DNA from: Pseudomonas sp. PD9R | GTDB lineage: Bacteria; Pseudomonadota; Gammaproteobacteria; Pseudomonadales; Pseudomonadaceae | DNA length: 64,000 nt | Assembly: GCF_019200975.1 (NCBI RefSeq) | Contig: NZ_JAHTMR010000001.1 | Span: 823,400 to 887,399, forward strand | Reading direction: 5' to 3' | Shown: positions 56,704 to 64,000 of the stretch, piece after piece | Position numbering within the stretch: position 1 is the stretch's first letter | Layout: every line of letters begins with the position of its first letter | The notes under the pieces: model-generated | Database searches by the model: none | The model's input: the letters and a program-made list of their open reading frames with translations, nothing else | What the model was told of the DNA's origin: nothing | Position numbers and translations under genes: made by a program

Positions 56704-57167
56704 CTGATTTTCAAGAGGAAGTGGATGTCGAGCAGGCGACTTTTGGTGCTGGTTGTTTCTGGGGGGCTGAAGCCTCTTTCAGGGCGCTACCCGGTGTGCT
56801 CGATAGTCGAGTCGGCTTTGCCAGCCCCCGTGGTGACGACGCGGTATCAATTGAAGTCGTGCAAGTCGACTTCGATGCCCGTGCGATCACTTACAGCCGG
56901 CTGATTGAGCATTTCTGGACGCTGCACGATCCCACCTCGGTGGATCGTCAGGGTGCGGATGTCGGCGTGAAGTACCGTTCGGCCTTGTTTTTCAATTCGG
57001 GGCGGCAGGCCGACGATGCGCGAGCGGCGAAGCAGCAACTGGACGCTGCAGGGCACCTGGGCAAACCGCTGGCCACGGTGATTGTGCCGCTGGGTGAGTT
57101 TCAGTTGGCAGATGAAGAACACCAGCGTTATGTGGAAAAACACGGAGGCAGCAGCTGTTCGATTTGA
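56700..57167 (+). CDS. msrA: Peptide methionine sulfoxide reductase MsrA, shortened form
   Basis: A 155-residue MsrA. The active site GAGCFWGAEASFRALPGV lies at about 16, then HDPTSVDRQGADVGVKYRSALFF (about 80). Compared with standard MsrA, the loop carrying NPTYExVCxGxTGHAE is shortened to ASPRGDDAVSIE, which still keeps the Glu before VVQVDFD. Two Cys near the C-terminus (SSCSI) could act as recycling residues in part. The ATGA overlap with the methyltransferase gene places methionine repair in the same operon as methionine synthesis. Confidence 0.85.
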   Translation: MTDFQEEVDVEQATFGAGCFWGAEASFRALPGVLDSRVGFASPRGDDAVSIEVVQVDFDARAITYSRLIEHFWTLHDPTSVDRQGADVGVKYRSALFFNSGRQADDARAAKQQLDAAGHLGKPLATVIVPLGEFQLADEEHQRYVEKHGGSSCSI

Positions 57168-57201
57168 CAGCACGCGATGACGCCAAATTGACTCGAAAAT
57201 C

Positions 57202-57237
57202 AAAGCGCCACAGGTACGACCTGAGGCGCTTTTTTTT
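57202..57237 (+). terminator. Rho-independent terminator of the transporter-methyltransferase-msrA operon
   Basis: AAAGCGCC, CAGGT, ACCTG and GGCGCTTT form a long stem with one mismatch and a three-base loop, followed by eight T. It begins 34 bases after the msrA stop. Confidence 0.93.
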
Positions 57238-57563
57238 AACGAGCTATCGACCGGGTGCGCATTGTCGATGTAGGTGAACCAGTGTCAACGTTGGGTGGGC
57301 TACGCCGACTGCTGTTTTGCCGTGATTTGACGAATACAAAACGAACGCCGCTCGGCACTTATGTGCCTTGCAATGGTCAATAAATCCCGCACGACCATCA
57401 GCGGTCGTACTGCTCGGAGCCGACCGGATCCGCATCGGTATTTTGATCAAGGACAGTGAAAGCATGCTCGCCACCCTATAATCTGCAACCGCCTCCACCG
57501 GGTCCCATCAAAATCGGGACTCGCCCCACGTTTGTCCTTCAATCCCATTCGAAGATTTAACCC
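57238..57563. other. Intergenic region with no supported gene
   Basis: About 325 bases between the msrA terminator and the endonuclease gene. A reverse-strand frame at 57244-57498 has no ribosome site or family-like sequence. The region probably holds the endonuclease promoter, but I could not fix -35/-10 boxes. Confidence 0.5.
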
Positions 57564-58436
57564 ATGCACCTACGCAAAATTGCAGTTGGGCTGTCGGCCC
57601 TTGTTTTGCTCTCGACCGGGGCAGAAGCCCGCAGTCTGCTGGACCTCCTCAAGCCACCCGCTCAGCATCAGGAACAATCGTCCCGCTCGGGTTCGATCAG
57701 CCAGAACGCGGCACTGGATCTCTATTCGAACAAACAGAAACAGGCATCGTTCGAGGGTTGTGCAGATCTGTTTCCGGCGGCCAATCCGATCAACACCGCC
57801 ACCGTGCCTGCCACCATGAAACCCCTGGCGCTGTGCTCCGACAATTTCGCGGTGCTGTACTCGCAAACCAGCAAGACGCCGCTGGTGGTGGTCGAACGGC
57901 TGAATGCAGCCCAGTTGCAGGATGCCAAAGGCGAAGAGCGCACCAACCAGTTCTACCCGGACCCGCGCATCCCCAAGGATGGACGCGCAGAGTTGAGCGA
58001 CTACCGTAGCCAGCATCCGGCGGTGGATCGTGGCCATCAATCCCCGGCAGCCGATGCGCCAAACCCCAATGCGATGGCCCAATCCTTTGCACTGTCGAAC
58101 ATGGTGCCGCAGGACCCCACCAACAACCGCAAGATTTGGAGCAAGGTCGAGTCTGACGTCAGGAAGTTTGCCAAGCGCGCCGATGGCAATGTGTTCGTCT
58201 TTACCGGCCCACTCTTTGACTCAGGCCACAGCACCATCGGCGACAACAAGGTCTGGGTGCCGACCCGCCTGTTCAAACTGGTTTACGACGCATCGTCCAA
58301 GCGTGCCTGGGCCTACGTACTGCCCAACGCGGAAACCCGTATCGAGAAACCGATGGACTACGAGACTTTCGTAAAAAGCACCGGGCTGAAATTGCTGGGC
58401 AATCTGCCGGTCACGGGGTCCGTGGGGCGCACTTGA
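57564..58436 (+). CDS. Secreted DNA/RNA non-specific endonuclease (NucA/EndA family)
   Basis: A 290-residue protein with a signal peptide (1 to about 22, ending TGAEA). The beta-beta-alpha-metal nuclease signature DRGHQSPAAD lies at about 156, with the metal-binding Asn region LSNMVPQDPTNNRKIW about 22 residues later and FTGPLFDSG after it. It would degrade DNA and RNA outside the cytoplasm with Mg2+. No immunity-like gene adjoins it, as expected for an exported nuclease. It appears to be transcribed alone. Confidence 0.9.
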   Translation: MHLRKIAVGLSALVLLSTGAEARSLLDLLKPPAQHQEQSSRSGSISQNAALDLYSNKQKQASFEGCADLFPAANPINTATVPATMKPLALCSDNFAVLYSQTSKTPLVVVERLNAAQLQDAKGEERTNQFYPDPRIPKDGRAELSDYRSQHPAVDRGHQSPAADAPNPNAMAQSFALSNMVPQDPTNNRKIWSKVESDVRKFAKRADGNVFVFTGPLFDSGHSTIGDNKVWVPTRLFKLVYDASSKRAWAYVLPNAETRIEKPMDYETFVKSTGLKLLGNLPVTGSVGRT

Positions 58437-58473
58437 TGGTGGGATGAACTGTAAGCCGGCCCGCGCCAGACGC

Positions 58474-58995
58474 TCAAGTCCAATATCGACTTACGGCACC
58501 ATGTACACCCTGCACCGGGTCCTGATCCGGAAACGGCAGCTGCTCAATGTTCGCCAGTTGCTCCTGACTGGGAGCCTGGCGACAGATATCCGCACGCTGG
58601 CCTGGCGGGTAAGCACCGACCACCAGAAAGTCATCGCTGGACTCTACGTTGCAGTGACCGGTGCCGGCGGGTAACAGCAAAACATCGCCTGAGCTGACTT
58701 CCAGCACCCGACCTTCCGGGCCTCCGAGCATCAAGCGTGCGTAGCCGCTGGCGATGCCGAGTACTTCATGACCCTCGGTATGGTAGTGGTGATAGGCATA
58801 AACCCCGTACCGCCATTGCGGTGGCCAGCCGTTGGCGCTGAAGGTTTTTTCGAACAATGCCGCCGGGTCGGCGCTTTCAACGGCAATGGCCTTGATGTAA
58901 ATCAGCACCGGCAGGCGCGGGTTATTGGGCACCCAGCCGTTACGTTCGAGCATCAGGATTTGCACGGGAGCATCTACCGCTTGCGACCTGACCAT
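58474..58995 (-). CDS. YjlB-like cupin protein
   Basis: A 173-residue single-domain cupin: HHYHTEGHEVLGIASGYARLMLGG (motif 1, His/His/Glu metal ligands) and LLLPAGTGHCNV (motif 2, His). The N-terminal ILMLERNGWVPNNPRLPVLIY fits the YjlB family, whose function is unknown. I start at ATG 58995, preceded by GGAGGATC, rather than the longer frame to 59064. It converges with the endonuclease gene. Confidence 0.85.
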   Translation of the reverse strand: MVRSQAVDAPVQILMLERNGWVPNNPRLPVLIYIKAIAVESADPAALFEKTFSANGWPPQWRYGVYAYHHYHTEGHEVLGIASGYARLMLGGPEGRVLEVSSGDVLLLPAGTGHCNVESSDDFLVVGAYPPGQRADICRQAPSQEQLANIEQLPFPDQDPVQGVHGAVSRYWT

Positions 58996-59224
58996 CAGAG
59001 ATCCTCCGCTAATGAGCATTGCCTTCAAGGCGAACTTATTAGACTCACCCCTGAAGAGTGACATTGGAAGTTCTACGGTCGTTCAAGAAATGAGGCATGC
59101 CGTGGCTGTACCGTTTGTCCGGTGCTGCCAGCGTTGAGTGAAACCTTGGCGGCAATCGATTCTCCATTTCCTGTGTGCGACGGGTTTTCCACCCATTCAC
59201 TTTCGCTACCAGGACGACGGGGCA

Positions 59225-60253
59225 ATGAATAGTTCGGCAACTTTCGAAACCCTGTTGGAGGCATTCGCCTCCCGGCCTGCGGACCGGACAGCGCAAGGGG
59301 CGCTGCAATCGTTGATGCATGCACTCATCAGTGGCGGATATGCCCGTCTGCCGATGCCCGGACAAGGCCGCACACTGGACCGATGGCGGGCCCTTGCCGC
59401 AGTCGCCGGGAGTGATCTGGCGTTGACCAAGTTGTTCGAGGGCCATACCGACGCGCTCGCCATCCTGGCAGAGCTTGAACCTTGTACGAGTCCGGCCCTT
59501 GGTAGCGGCGGTGTCTGGGCCGCTGAGCCGCCCTTTGCCCGGGTTTCGATCGTCGACCGTCAAGGTGAACAGGTTCACTTGCAGGGCCGCAAAGCCTGGT
59601 GTTCGGGCGCATCCATGCTTGATTGGGCGCTGATGACAGCATGGGATGAGCAGCAGCGACCGCAATTGGTCGCGGTTCAATTGAAGCAACCGACCATCAG
59701 GATGATCGACGATGGCTGGCAAGCGGTGGGCATGAGCAGTACCGCCAGCATTGATGTGGAATTTGAGTATGCGCTGGCCCAATGCGTGGGTTCGCCGGGG
59801 CAGTATCTGGATCGACCCGGTTTCTGGCAGGGCGGCGGCGGTATCGCGGCCTGTTGGTACGGCGCTGCGTGTGCACTTGGCGGTTACCTTCGCAAGCACT
59901 GTACAAAGCCCCATCACGATGTGCATGCCGAGGCTCATCTGGGGGCTGTCGATGCAGCGCTTTGCGCAGCTGCCGCGGCCTTGAGAGAAACGGCGTCGTG
60001 GATCGACAGCCATCCTAGAGACTCGGCCGAAATTCCCGTCCGGCGCTTGCGTGCGCAAGTTGAAACGACCGCGATTCTGGTACTTGAGCACGTGGGCCGC
60101 GCACTGGGTGCCACACCGTTCTGCCGCGACAGTCACTTCGCCAGGCTCGCTGCAGACCTGCCGGTATTTGTGCGTCAGAGCCACGCGGAAAAGGACCTCG
60201 CGGAGTTGGGCAAGCGCATAGCGGCAGAACCGATTGACGGGTGGTTGTTGTGA
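59225..60253 (+). CDS. Acyl-CoA dehydrogenase-like protein of a small biosynthetic set
   Basis: A 342-residue protein with the fold pattern of acyl-CoA dehydrogenases but weak motifs: GGVWAAEPPFARVSI in place of the FAD loop, GRKAWCSGASMLDWAL, and C-terminal GATPFCRDSHFARLAADLPVFVRQSHAEKDLAELG, which recalls the DszC/flavin-monooxygenase side of the superfamily. The usual catalytic GGTxE is absent. ATG 59225 is chosen over 59138. The stop overlaps the GTG start of the next gene (GTGA). Its function in the set is not known. Confidence 0.8.
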   Translation: MNSSATFETLLEAFASRPADRTAQGALQSLMHALISGGYARLPMPGQGRTLDRWRALAAVAGSDLALTKLFEGHTDALAILAELEPCTSPALGSGGVWAAEPPFARVSIVDRQGEQVHLQGRKAWCSGASMLDWALMTAWDEQQRPQLVAVQLKQPTIRMIDDGWQAVGMSSTASIDVEFEYALAQCVGSPGQYLDRPGFWQGGGGIAACWYGAACALGGYLRKHCTKPHHDVHAEAHLGAVDAALCAAAAALRETASWIDSHPRDSAEIPVRRLRAQVETTAILVLEHVGRALGATPFCRDSHFARLAADLPVFVRQSHAEKDLAELGKRIAAEPIDGWLL

Positions 60254-61023
60254 CGCTTGAGTTGGCGCACCGGGCGCAAAATCTCATTCAAGGGCCGGGG
60301 ACTACCCTGGCTGAATGGCAGTCCAGTCGTTCGCTGGCAGGTGTGCCGACTATCACTCATCGACAACTGGTGCCCGAGGGGCAACGGCTGGTGGTTGTCG
60401 CCCCTCATCCTGACGATGAAGTCCTCGGTTGCGCAGGATTGCTCGCAGGGATGAAAGGCAGGGAAGCCGACGTTCTGATGATTGCAGTAACCGATGGAGA
60501 AGGCAGCCATCCCGGGTCGCGGCAGTGGACGGCGTCCCGCCTGCGTCGTCAGCGGCCTTCGGAAAGCGCGCTTGCGCTGGAACGCCTGGGCCTTGATGTG
60601 AGTGCGCTGAACTGGCAGAGATTAAGGTTGCCCGACAGCGGTGTAGAGGCGCAGGAGGCGGCGTTGTTCGAACGGCTGCTGGCATTGCTTCGGCCAAATG
60701 ATCGTGTGGTCTGCACGTGGCAATCAGACGGTCATTGCGACCACGAAGCGACAGGCCGGGCAACCGCCCGAGCAGCATCGACAAACAACGCTTGCCTGAT
60801 TGAAGTGCCGGTGTGGGCGTGGCATTGGGCGCGACCGGACGACCCGCGGGTGCCATGGGCCAGCGCCCACAAACTCTTGCTGGACAGTCAGGTGCTGGCG
60901 AGCAAACGCTACGCCATCGCCGCTCACATCTCCCAGGTCAGCGCAGACGGTCAGCACGCTGCGGTATTGAGCCCAGACACTCTAGAACGACTTTTGCAGC
61001 CTTTTGAACTGGTGTTTTTATGA
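60250..61023 (+). CDS. PIG-L (LmbE) family deacetylase
   Basis: A 257-residue zinc hydrolase with the motif VVAPHPDDEVLGCAG (about 49-63) and WQSDGHCDHEATG (about 157), giving the two His and one Asp zinc ligands. PIG-L proteins remove N-acetyl groups from sugar-linked GlcNAc or similar. Start is GTG 60250. It overlaps the neighbours on both sides by four bases, so it is part of a tightly coupled trio. Confidence 0.9.
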   Translation: MTLELAHRAQNLIQGPGTTLAEWQSSRSLAGVPTITHRQLVPEGQRLVVVAPHPDDEVLGCAGLLAGMKGREADVLMIAVTDGEGSHPGSRQWTASRLRRQRPSESALALERLGLDVSALNWQRLRLPDSGVEAQEAALFERLLALLRPNDRVVCTWQSDGHCDHEATGRATARAASTNNACLIEVPVWAWHWARPDDPRVPWASAHKLLLDSQVLASKRYAIAAHISQVSADGQHAAVLSPDTLERLLQPFELVFL

Positions 61024-61628
61024 GCCTGTCGCCCGAGTATTTCGAGGATATGTTCAGTGCCAGCGATGACCCTTGGTCCTTCCGTACCCGCTGGTATGAA
61101 AAGCGCAAACGTGAGTTGACGCTGGCCAGCCTGCCACGGCAGCGGTATCAACGGGTGTTCGAGCCTGCCTGCGCCAACGGTGAACTCAGTGCGTTGCTGG
61201 CCGGGCGCAGCGAGGCACTGCTGTGTCAGGACATCAACGAGACAGCCGTCAGCCTGGCGCGTGTTCGATTGCGTGATCATGCCAATGTCCGCGTTGAGCA
61301 GGCACGGATTCCGGGCGATTGGCCCGAAGGCCACTTCGACCTCATCGTCCTCAGCGAGGTCGGGTACTTTCTTGATCCTGGCGAATGGCTGCAGGTCATC
61401 GAAAAGACGAGGAGCAGCCTGAGTCCGAACGGCGCTGTATTGGCCTGCCACTGGCTGCATCCGATCGAAGGGTGCTCTCAGGATGGGCGCGAAGTACATG
61501 CAGCGCTTGCAGACCGTCTGCAACTGCATCGTTTGCTGCGCCATGAAGACGCGGATTTTTTACTGGAGTACTGGAGCCGCCAGCCCACTTCGATTGATCT
61601 CGCCGAGACCAGCGACTCACTCGGCTAA
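61020..61628 (+). CDS. NodS-like SAM-dependent methyltransferase
   Basis: A 202-residue class I methyltransferase. The sequence begins SPEYFEDMFSASDDPWSFRTRWYEKRKRE, typical of the NodS family (DPW...YE..K), with the SAM motif VFEPACANGELSALLAGR (about 42) and LIVLSEVGYFLD (about 104). NodS N-methylates the deacetylated glucosamine of Nod factors. Here it follows a PIG-L deacetylase by ATGA overlap. Its 3' end overlaps the convergent glycosyltransferase gene by 12 bases. Confidence 0.88.
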   Translation: MSLSPEYFEDMFSASDDPWSFRTRWYEKRKRELTLASLPRQRYQRVFEPACANGELSALLAGRSEALLCQDINETAVSLARVRLRDHANVRVEQARIPGDWPEGHFDLIVLSEVGYFLDPGEWLQVIEKTRSSLSPNGAVLACHWLHPIEGCSQDGREVHAALADRLQLHRLLRHEDADFLLEYWSRQPTSIDLAETSDSLG

Positions 61629-62267
61629 CGACTTCAGATAGTCGCCAAAACCTTCTCGGCATCGGCAATGTTTGCGTGCACTGGTCGTCACTCGGTTAAC
61701 AGCCGTCCACATGATGTTTGCGCCGCTGCGTTCGAGATCAGCGATCAGCTGCACGTCTTCATGGGCGGGCAACGGCTGGAACCCGCCGGCTTTTCGATAG
61801 GCTGCCGAAGACACCCCGAGATTGGCACCGTGGATATGTCGGTGGCCTTCCACGGGAAAGTAATTGGCGTGATACTGCTCGCGTACCCTGATCGAATGTT
61901 CGGACCAGTCGCTGACTTCCACCAAGCCGCAGACCGCATCCACATTGAATCTGATTTGATCGGCCAGCCAGGTGTGGGGAACGACCGTGTCGGCGTCGGT
62001 GAACGCCAGCCAGCGTGCGTCGATCGCCAGCAGATGATCGGCGCCGTGCGCCCGGGTTTTACCGACGTTGCGGTGAGTGCAGGTCAGCGTCATCACGTCA
62101 TAGGCTCGGGCGATGCTCAGGGACGTGTCCGTACAGTCATCCAGCACGATCAGTATCTTGACTTCTTCATTGCCCAGGTCGTGATGAAAAGCCGCCGCCA
62201 GCAGTGATTCGATGCACTCATCAAGCAGTTGCTCTTCGTTGTGCACCGGGACAATGACTCCAATCAT
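61617..62267 (-). CDS. Family 2 glycosyltransferase
   Basis: A 216-residue GT-A fold enzyme: IGVIVPVHNEEQLLDECIESL at the start, then IVLDDCTDTS (about 50), the metal-binding FTDADTVVPHTWL (about 92) and GANLGVSSAAYRKAGGFQ (about 147). Start at ATG 62267, after AGGAGAG, removes an 80-residue unrelated extension. It has no membrane segment, so it acts in the cytoplasm or at the membrane surface on an unknown acceptor. It converges with the methyltransferase gene, which suggests one joint function. Confidence 0.88.
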   Translation of the reverse strand: MIGVIVPVHNEEQLLDECIESLLAAAFHHDLGNEEVKILIVLDDCTDTSLSIARAYDVMTLTCTHRNVGKTRAHGADHLLAIDARWLAFTDADTVVPHTWLADQIRFNVDAVCGLVEVSDWSEHSIRVREQYHANYFPVEGHRHIHGANLGVSSAAYRKAGGFQPLPAHEDVQLIADLERSGANIMWTAVNRVTTSARKHCRCREGFGDYLKSLAE

Positions 62268-62509
62268 TCGCCGCTCTCCTGGTGCACGCACCGATGTCAT
62301 GGTTTTCGATGTCGACCTTGGCGAATGAAGGTTGGTTGCAACTATTTTTACGGGCGCTGTGCGAGTGCGGTTATGGCTGCCATTGATCGGTTGTCCGACC
62401 GGAAAAAAGGAACCGTCGTGTCGCGGATAGGCCCTTACTGGAAAGGCATTCATCTCGTTTTTTTCGGTTGCCGATCGTGGGCTCACTCCTTTGCACAGGC
62501 GATCCATTT

Positions 62510-63340
62510 ATGGGGCATGAGGATGTTGTATTGAACGACCAACTTTTCATCGGCTGCGCGGGTTGGAGTTTGAGTCGGGAGCATTTGGCTGCGTTCCCAA
62601 TGAACGGCACGCACTTGCAACGCTACGCAACGCAACTGAGCGGCGTTGAAATCAACAGCTCGTTTTATCGACCGCACCGTCGACAAACCTACGTGCGGTG
62701 GGCTGCCTCCGTGCCCTTGGGTTTTCGTTTTTGTGTAAAGGTGCCGAAGGAAATATCCCATGTTCGGCGCTTGCAACGCTGTGATCGGGAACTCGATGAG
62801 TTCCTGTCGCAATGCTCCGGGCTGGAGGATCGGCTGGGTTGTCTGCTGGTTCAGTTGCCGCCGTCGTTGACGTTTGAAGCGTCGGTGGCCGAGGCATTTT
62901 TTTCCGCCCTCAGGCAGCGCTTTTCCGGGGATGTGGTGTTGGAGCCTCGCCATGAATCGTGGACAGACGCCGAGCCGCTGTTGGTGCGCTACTGCATCGC
63001 TCAGGCTGCGGTAGACCCGCCGCGAACCCGCTACGATTCGACCCCGCGAGGTTGGTCAGGACTTAAATATTGGCGGCTGCATGGATCGCCACGCATCTAT
63101 TACAGTGCTTATGCATTGCGCTGGCTGGAGGAACTGGCCATCGAGATTCAGAATGCCGCCGCCACTACGAGAGCGGTCTGGTGCATGTTCGATAACACGG
63201 CCAGCGGCGCCGCGCTACGGGACGCCCTGAGGATGATGGCGCTACAAAACAGGCCAGCGCAGAAGTCGCGGTTGCTCAGTCGGCAGGGTCCAGCAGCGCC
63301 TGGGCAGGCAGCGGCGGAAAATGTTCATTCAATAAAGTGA
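62510..63340 (+). CDS. DUF72 (YecE-like) protein
   Basis: About 276 residues with the DUF72 TIM-barrel pattern: LFIGCAGWSLSREH at the start, INSSFYRPHRRQTYVRWAASVP (about 45), FCVKVPKEISH and YWRLHGSPRIYYSAY (about 185). The function of the family is unknown. Start could be ATG 62510 or TTG 62531, the latter with GAGGATG upstream. The 3' end overlaps the convergent gene at 63276 by 65 bases. Confidence 0.85.
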   Translation: MGHEDVVLNDQLFIGCAGWSLSREHLAAFPMNGTHLQRYATQLSGVEINSSFYRPHRRQTYVRWAASVPLGFRFCVKVPKEISHVRRLQRCDRELDEFLSQCSGLEDRLGCLLVQLPPSLTFEASVAEAFFSALRQRFSGDVVLEPRHESWTDAEPLLVRYCIAQAAVDPPRTRYDSTPRGWSGLKYWRLHGSPRIYYSAYALRWLEELAIEIQNAAATTRAVWCMFDNTASGAALRDALRMMALQNRPAQKSRLLSRQGPAAPGQAAAENVHSIK

Positions 63341-63548
63341 AATGATCCAGCGCCTCGCGAAACAACGCTTCAGCCTTGCCTCGAAGGTGCAGGTAGTAAT
63401 GAAATTGATCGCTATCGAAGTCCGGGTGATCCAGCACATCGAATGCCGCGCGACTCAGCGCGTTGGCGTCCGCGAACATCTTTTTATTCTGCTCCATTGC
63501 CAGGCTGCGGCAGGCGATGAGTTGGGCAGTCGTATAACGGGAAGACAT
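63276..63548 (-). CDS. Small conserved-looking hypothetical protein
   Basis: A 90-residue, probably helical and soluble protein with no signal peptide. AAAGGAG lies seven bases before the ATG, a strong ribosome site. The aromatic/acidic stretch FDSDQFHYYLHLRGKAEALFREALDHF suggests a helical bundle. I do not recognise a named family. Its end overlaps the DUF72 gene on the opposite strand. Confidence 0.75.
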   Translation of the reverse strand: MSSRYTTAQLIACRSLAMEQNKKMFADANALSRAAFDVLDHPDFDSDQFHYYLHLRGKAEALFREALDHFTLLNEHFPPLPAQALLDPAD

Positions 63549-63911
63549 GCAACACTCCTTTATTAATCAGTAGCTCCTTTCAACAGGCGATGCCGCAGGG
63601 GAGCCGAACCTGATACCGCTTTCGGCCAATATATTTGTGTGCCGATAGTGGTGTGACCGCTGCGTTACAAACCAATATCAAAGAAATTCTGTTCAAAAAA
63701 TCGATTGTTTTTTGCAGAAACCAGCCAGAAAGAAATCTCGAATTTTGATGATTTCATCACTTTTTCCGTCGCCTCCAGGGCTGAAGCCGTCGAACAACAA
63801 AATCGAAACTTCGACATAAGCCCGATTGTCCAGACCCTTACACCTCAATGCGATGTTGCGGTTGAGCACCGTTGGGAATGCTGGGCGAATAAGTGAAGGA
63901 CGGGATGCGAT
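63549..63911. other. Intergenic region, 5' of two divergent genes
   Basis: About 360 bases of lower GC content between a - strand gene and a + strand gene. Short frames on both strands (63693-63956, 63705-63896) have no ribosome site and look accidental. It should contain both promoters. Confidence 0.5.
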
Positions 63912-64000
63912 ATGACAATGACCGTGGGTGATTTCCTGGTTGAGCGACTCAGCCAATGGGGCGTGACGCGAATTTTTGGCTATCCGGGAGACGGCATCAA
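63912..64000 (+). CDS. Thiamine diphosphate-dependent enzyme, N-terminal start only
   Basis: The frame is cut by the window end after about 29 residues. It reads TVGDFLVERLSQWGV then TRIFGYPGDGI, the standard N-terminus of the pyruvate oxidase/acetolactate synthase family, including the conserved Gly-Tyr-Pro-Gly-Asp. ATG 63912 and ATG 63918 are both possible; GGACGGGATG lies upstream. The exact enzyme cannot be told from this piece. Confidence 0.8.
   Translation, partial: MTMTVGDFLVERLSQWGVTRIFGYPGDGI

Noticed and set aside
57244..57498. 84-codon frame on the - strand downstream of msrA
   Set aside because: It has no ribosome site, begins inside a likely promoter region and has no recognisable domain.
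63693..63956. Short frames between the small hypothetical gene and the ThDP enzyme
   Set aside because: The sequence is AT-rich with no ribosome sites, and one frame overlaps the well-supported start at 63912.

Overview
The window looks like chromosomal DNA of a Pseudomonas of the fluorescens group. The evidence is high-GC coding DNA, many LysR-type regulators, typical gene families (yjcH-actP, DUF1302/DUF1329, EamA, MOSC) and many intergenic REP-type inverted repeats built on the core GTAGGAGCTGCCGCAGGC / GATCTTTTGATC. I saw no rRNA, tRNA, CRISPR array, transposase or phage gene. All calls rest on reading the sequence and on knowledge of the families; no database search was run.

Layout. 1-16.3 kb is mixed housekeeping and accessory DNA: the 3' part of an FAD monooxygenase with a LysR gene; a small exported protein with four EGKCG motifs fused to two EF-hands; a D-cysteine desulfhydrase-like PLP enzyme; an MFS pump; an operon of DUF485, ActP, cytochrome b561 and nitronate monooxygenase; a LysR/MOSC/second nitronate monooxygenase group; and a LysR gene divergent from a four-gene set (NmrA-like, SDR, beta-carbonic anhydrase, NmrA-like).

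16.8-49.5 kb is a large catabolic island. It encodes an exported sulfatase, Zn alcohol dehydrogenase, aldehyde dehydrogenase, two acyl-CoA synthetases, a thioesterase, an alpha-methylacyl-CoA racemase, six acyl-CoA dehydrogenases (one interrupted by an in-frame TAG), two enoyl-CoA hydratases, a two-gene MaoC hydratase, a FabG/MFE-2-like SDR, two SCP-x-type thiolases, a DUF1302/DUF1329 envelope pair, a TetR regulator coupled to an SDR-like protein without catalytic residues, and two large LuxR/MalT-type regulators. Seven copies of one 14-17 bp palindrome (about CCACCYGATNCGGGTGG) lie 58-110 bp upstream of eight of these genes, so the island looks like one regulon. Its enzyme set parallels peroxisomal oxidation of 2-methyl-branched acids (racemase, dehydrogenase, hydratase, SDR, SCP-x thiolase) and mycobacterial steroid side-chain oxidation. 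I infer a pathway from an imported sulfate ester to alcohol, aldehyde, acid, acyl-CoA and shortened acyl-CoA. The substrate is unknown.

49.7-64 kb holds a deletion scar joining a LysR remnant to an SDR remnant; an EamA transporter and LysR pair; an operon of a fused ATPase-permease, a substrate-binding protein, homocysteine S-methyltransferase and a shortened MsrA; a secreted DNA/RNA endonuclease; a YjlB-like cupin; a tight acyl-CoA-dehydrogenase-like / PIG-L deacetylase / NodS-like methyltransferase set with a convergent glycosyltransferase; a DUF72 protein; a small conserved protein; and the start of a thiamine-diphosphate enzyme cut by the window end.
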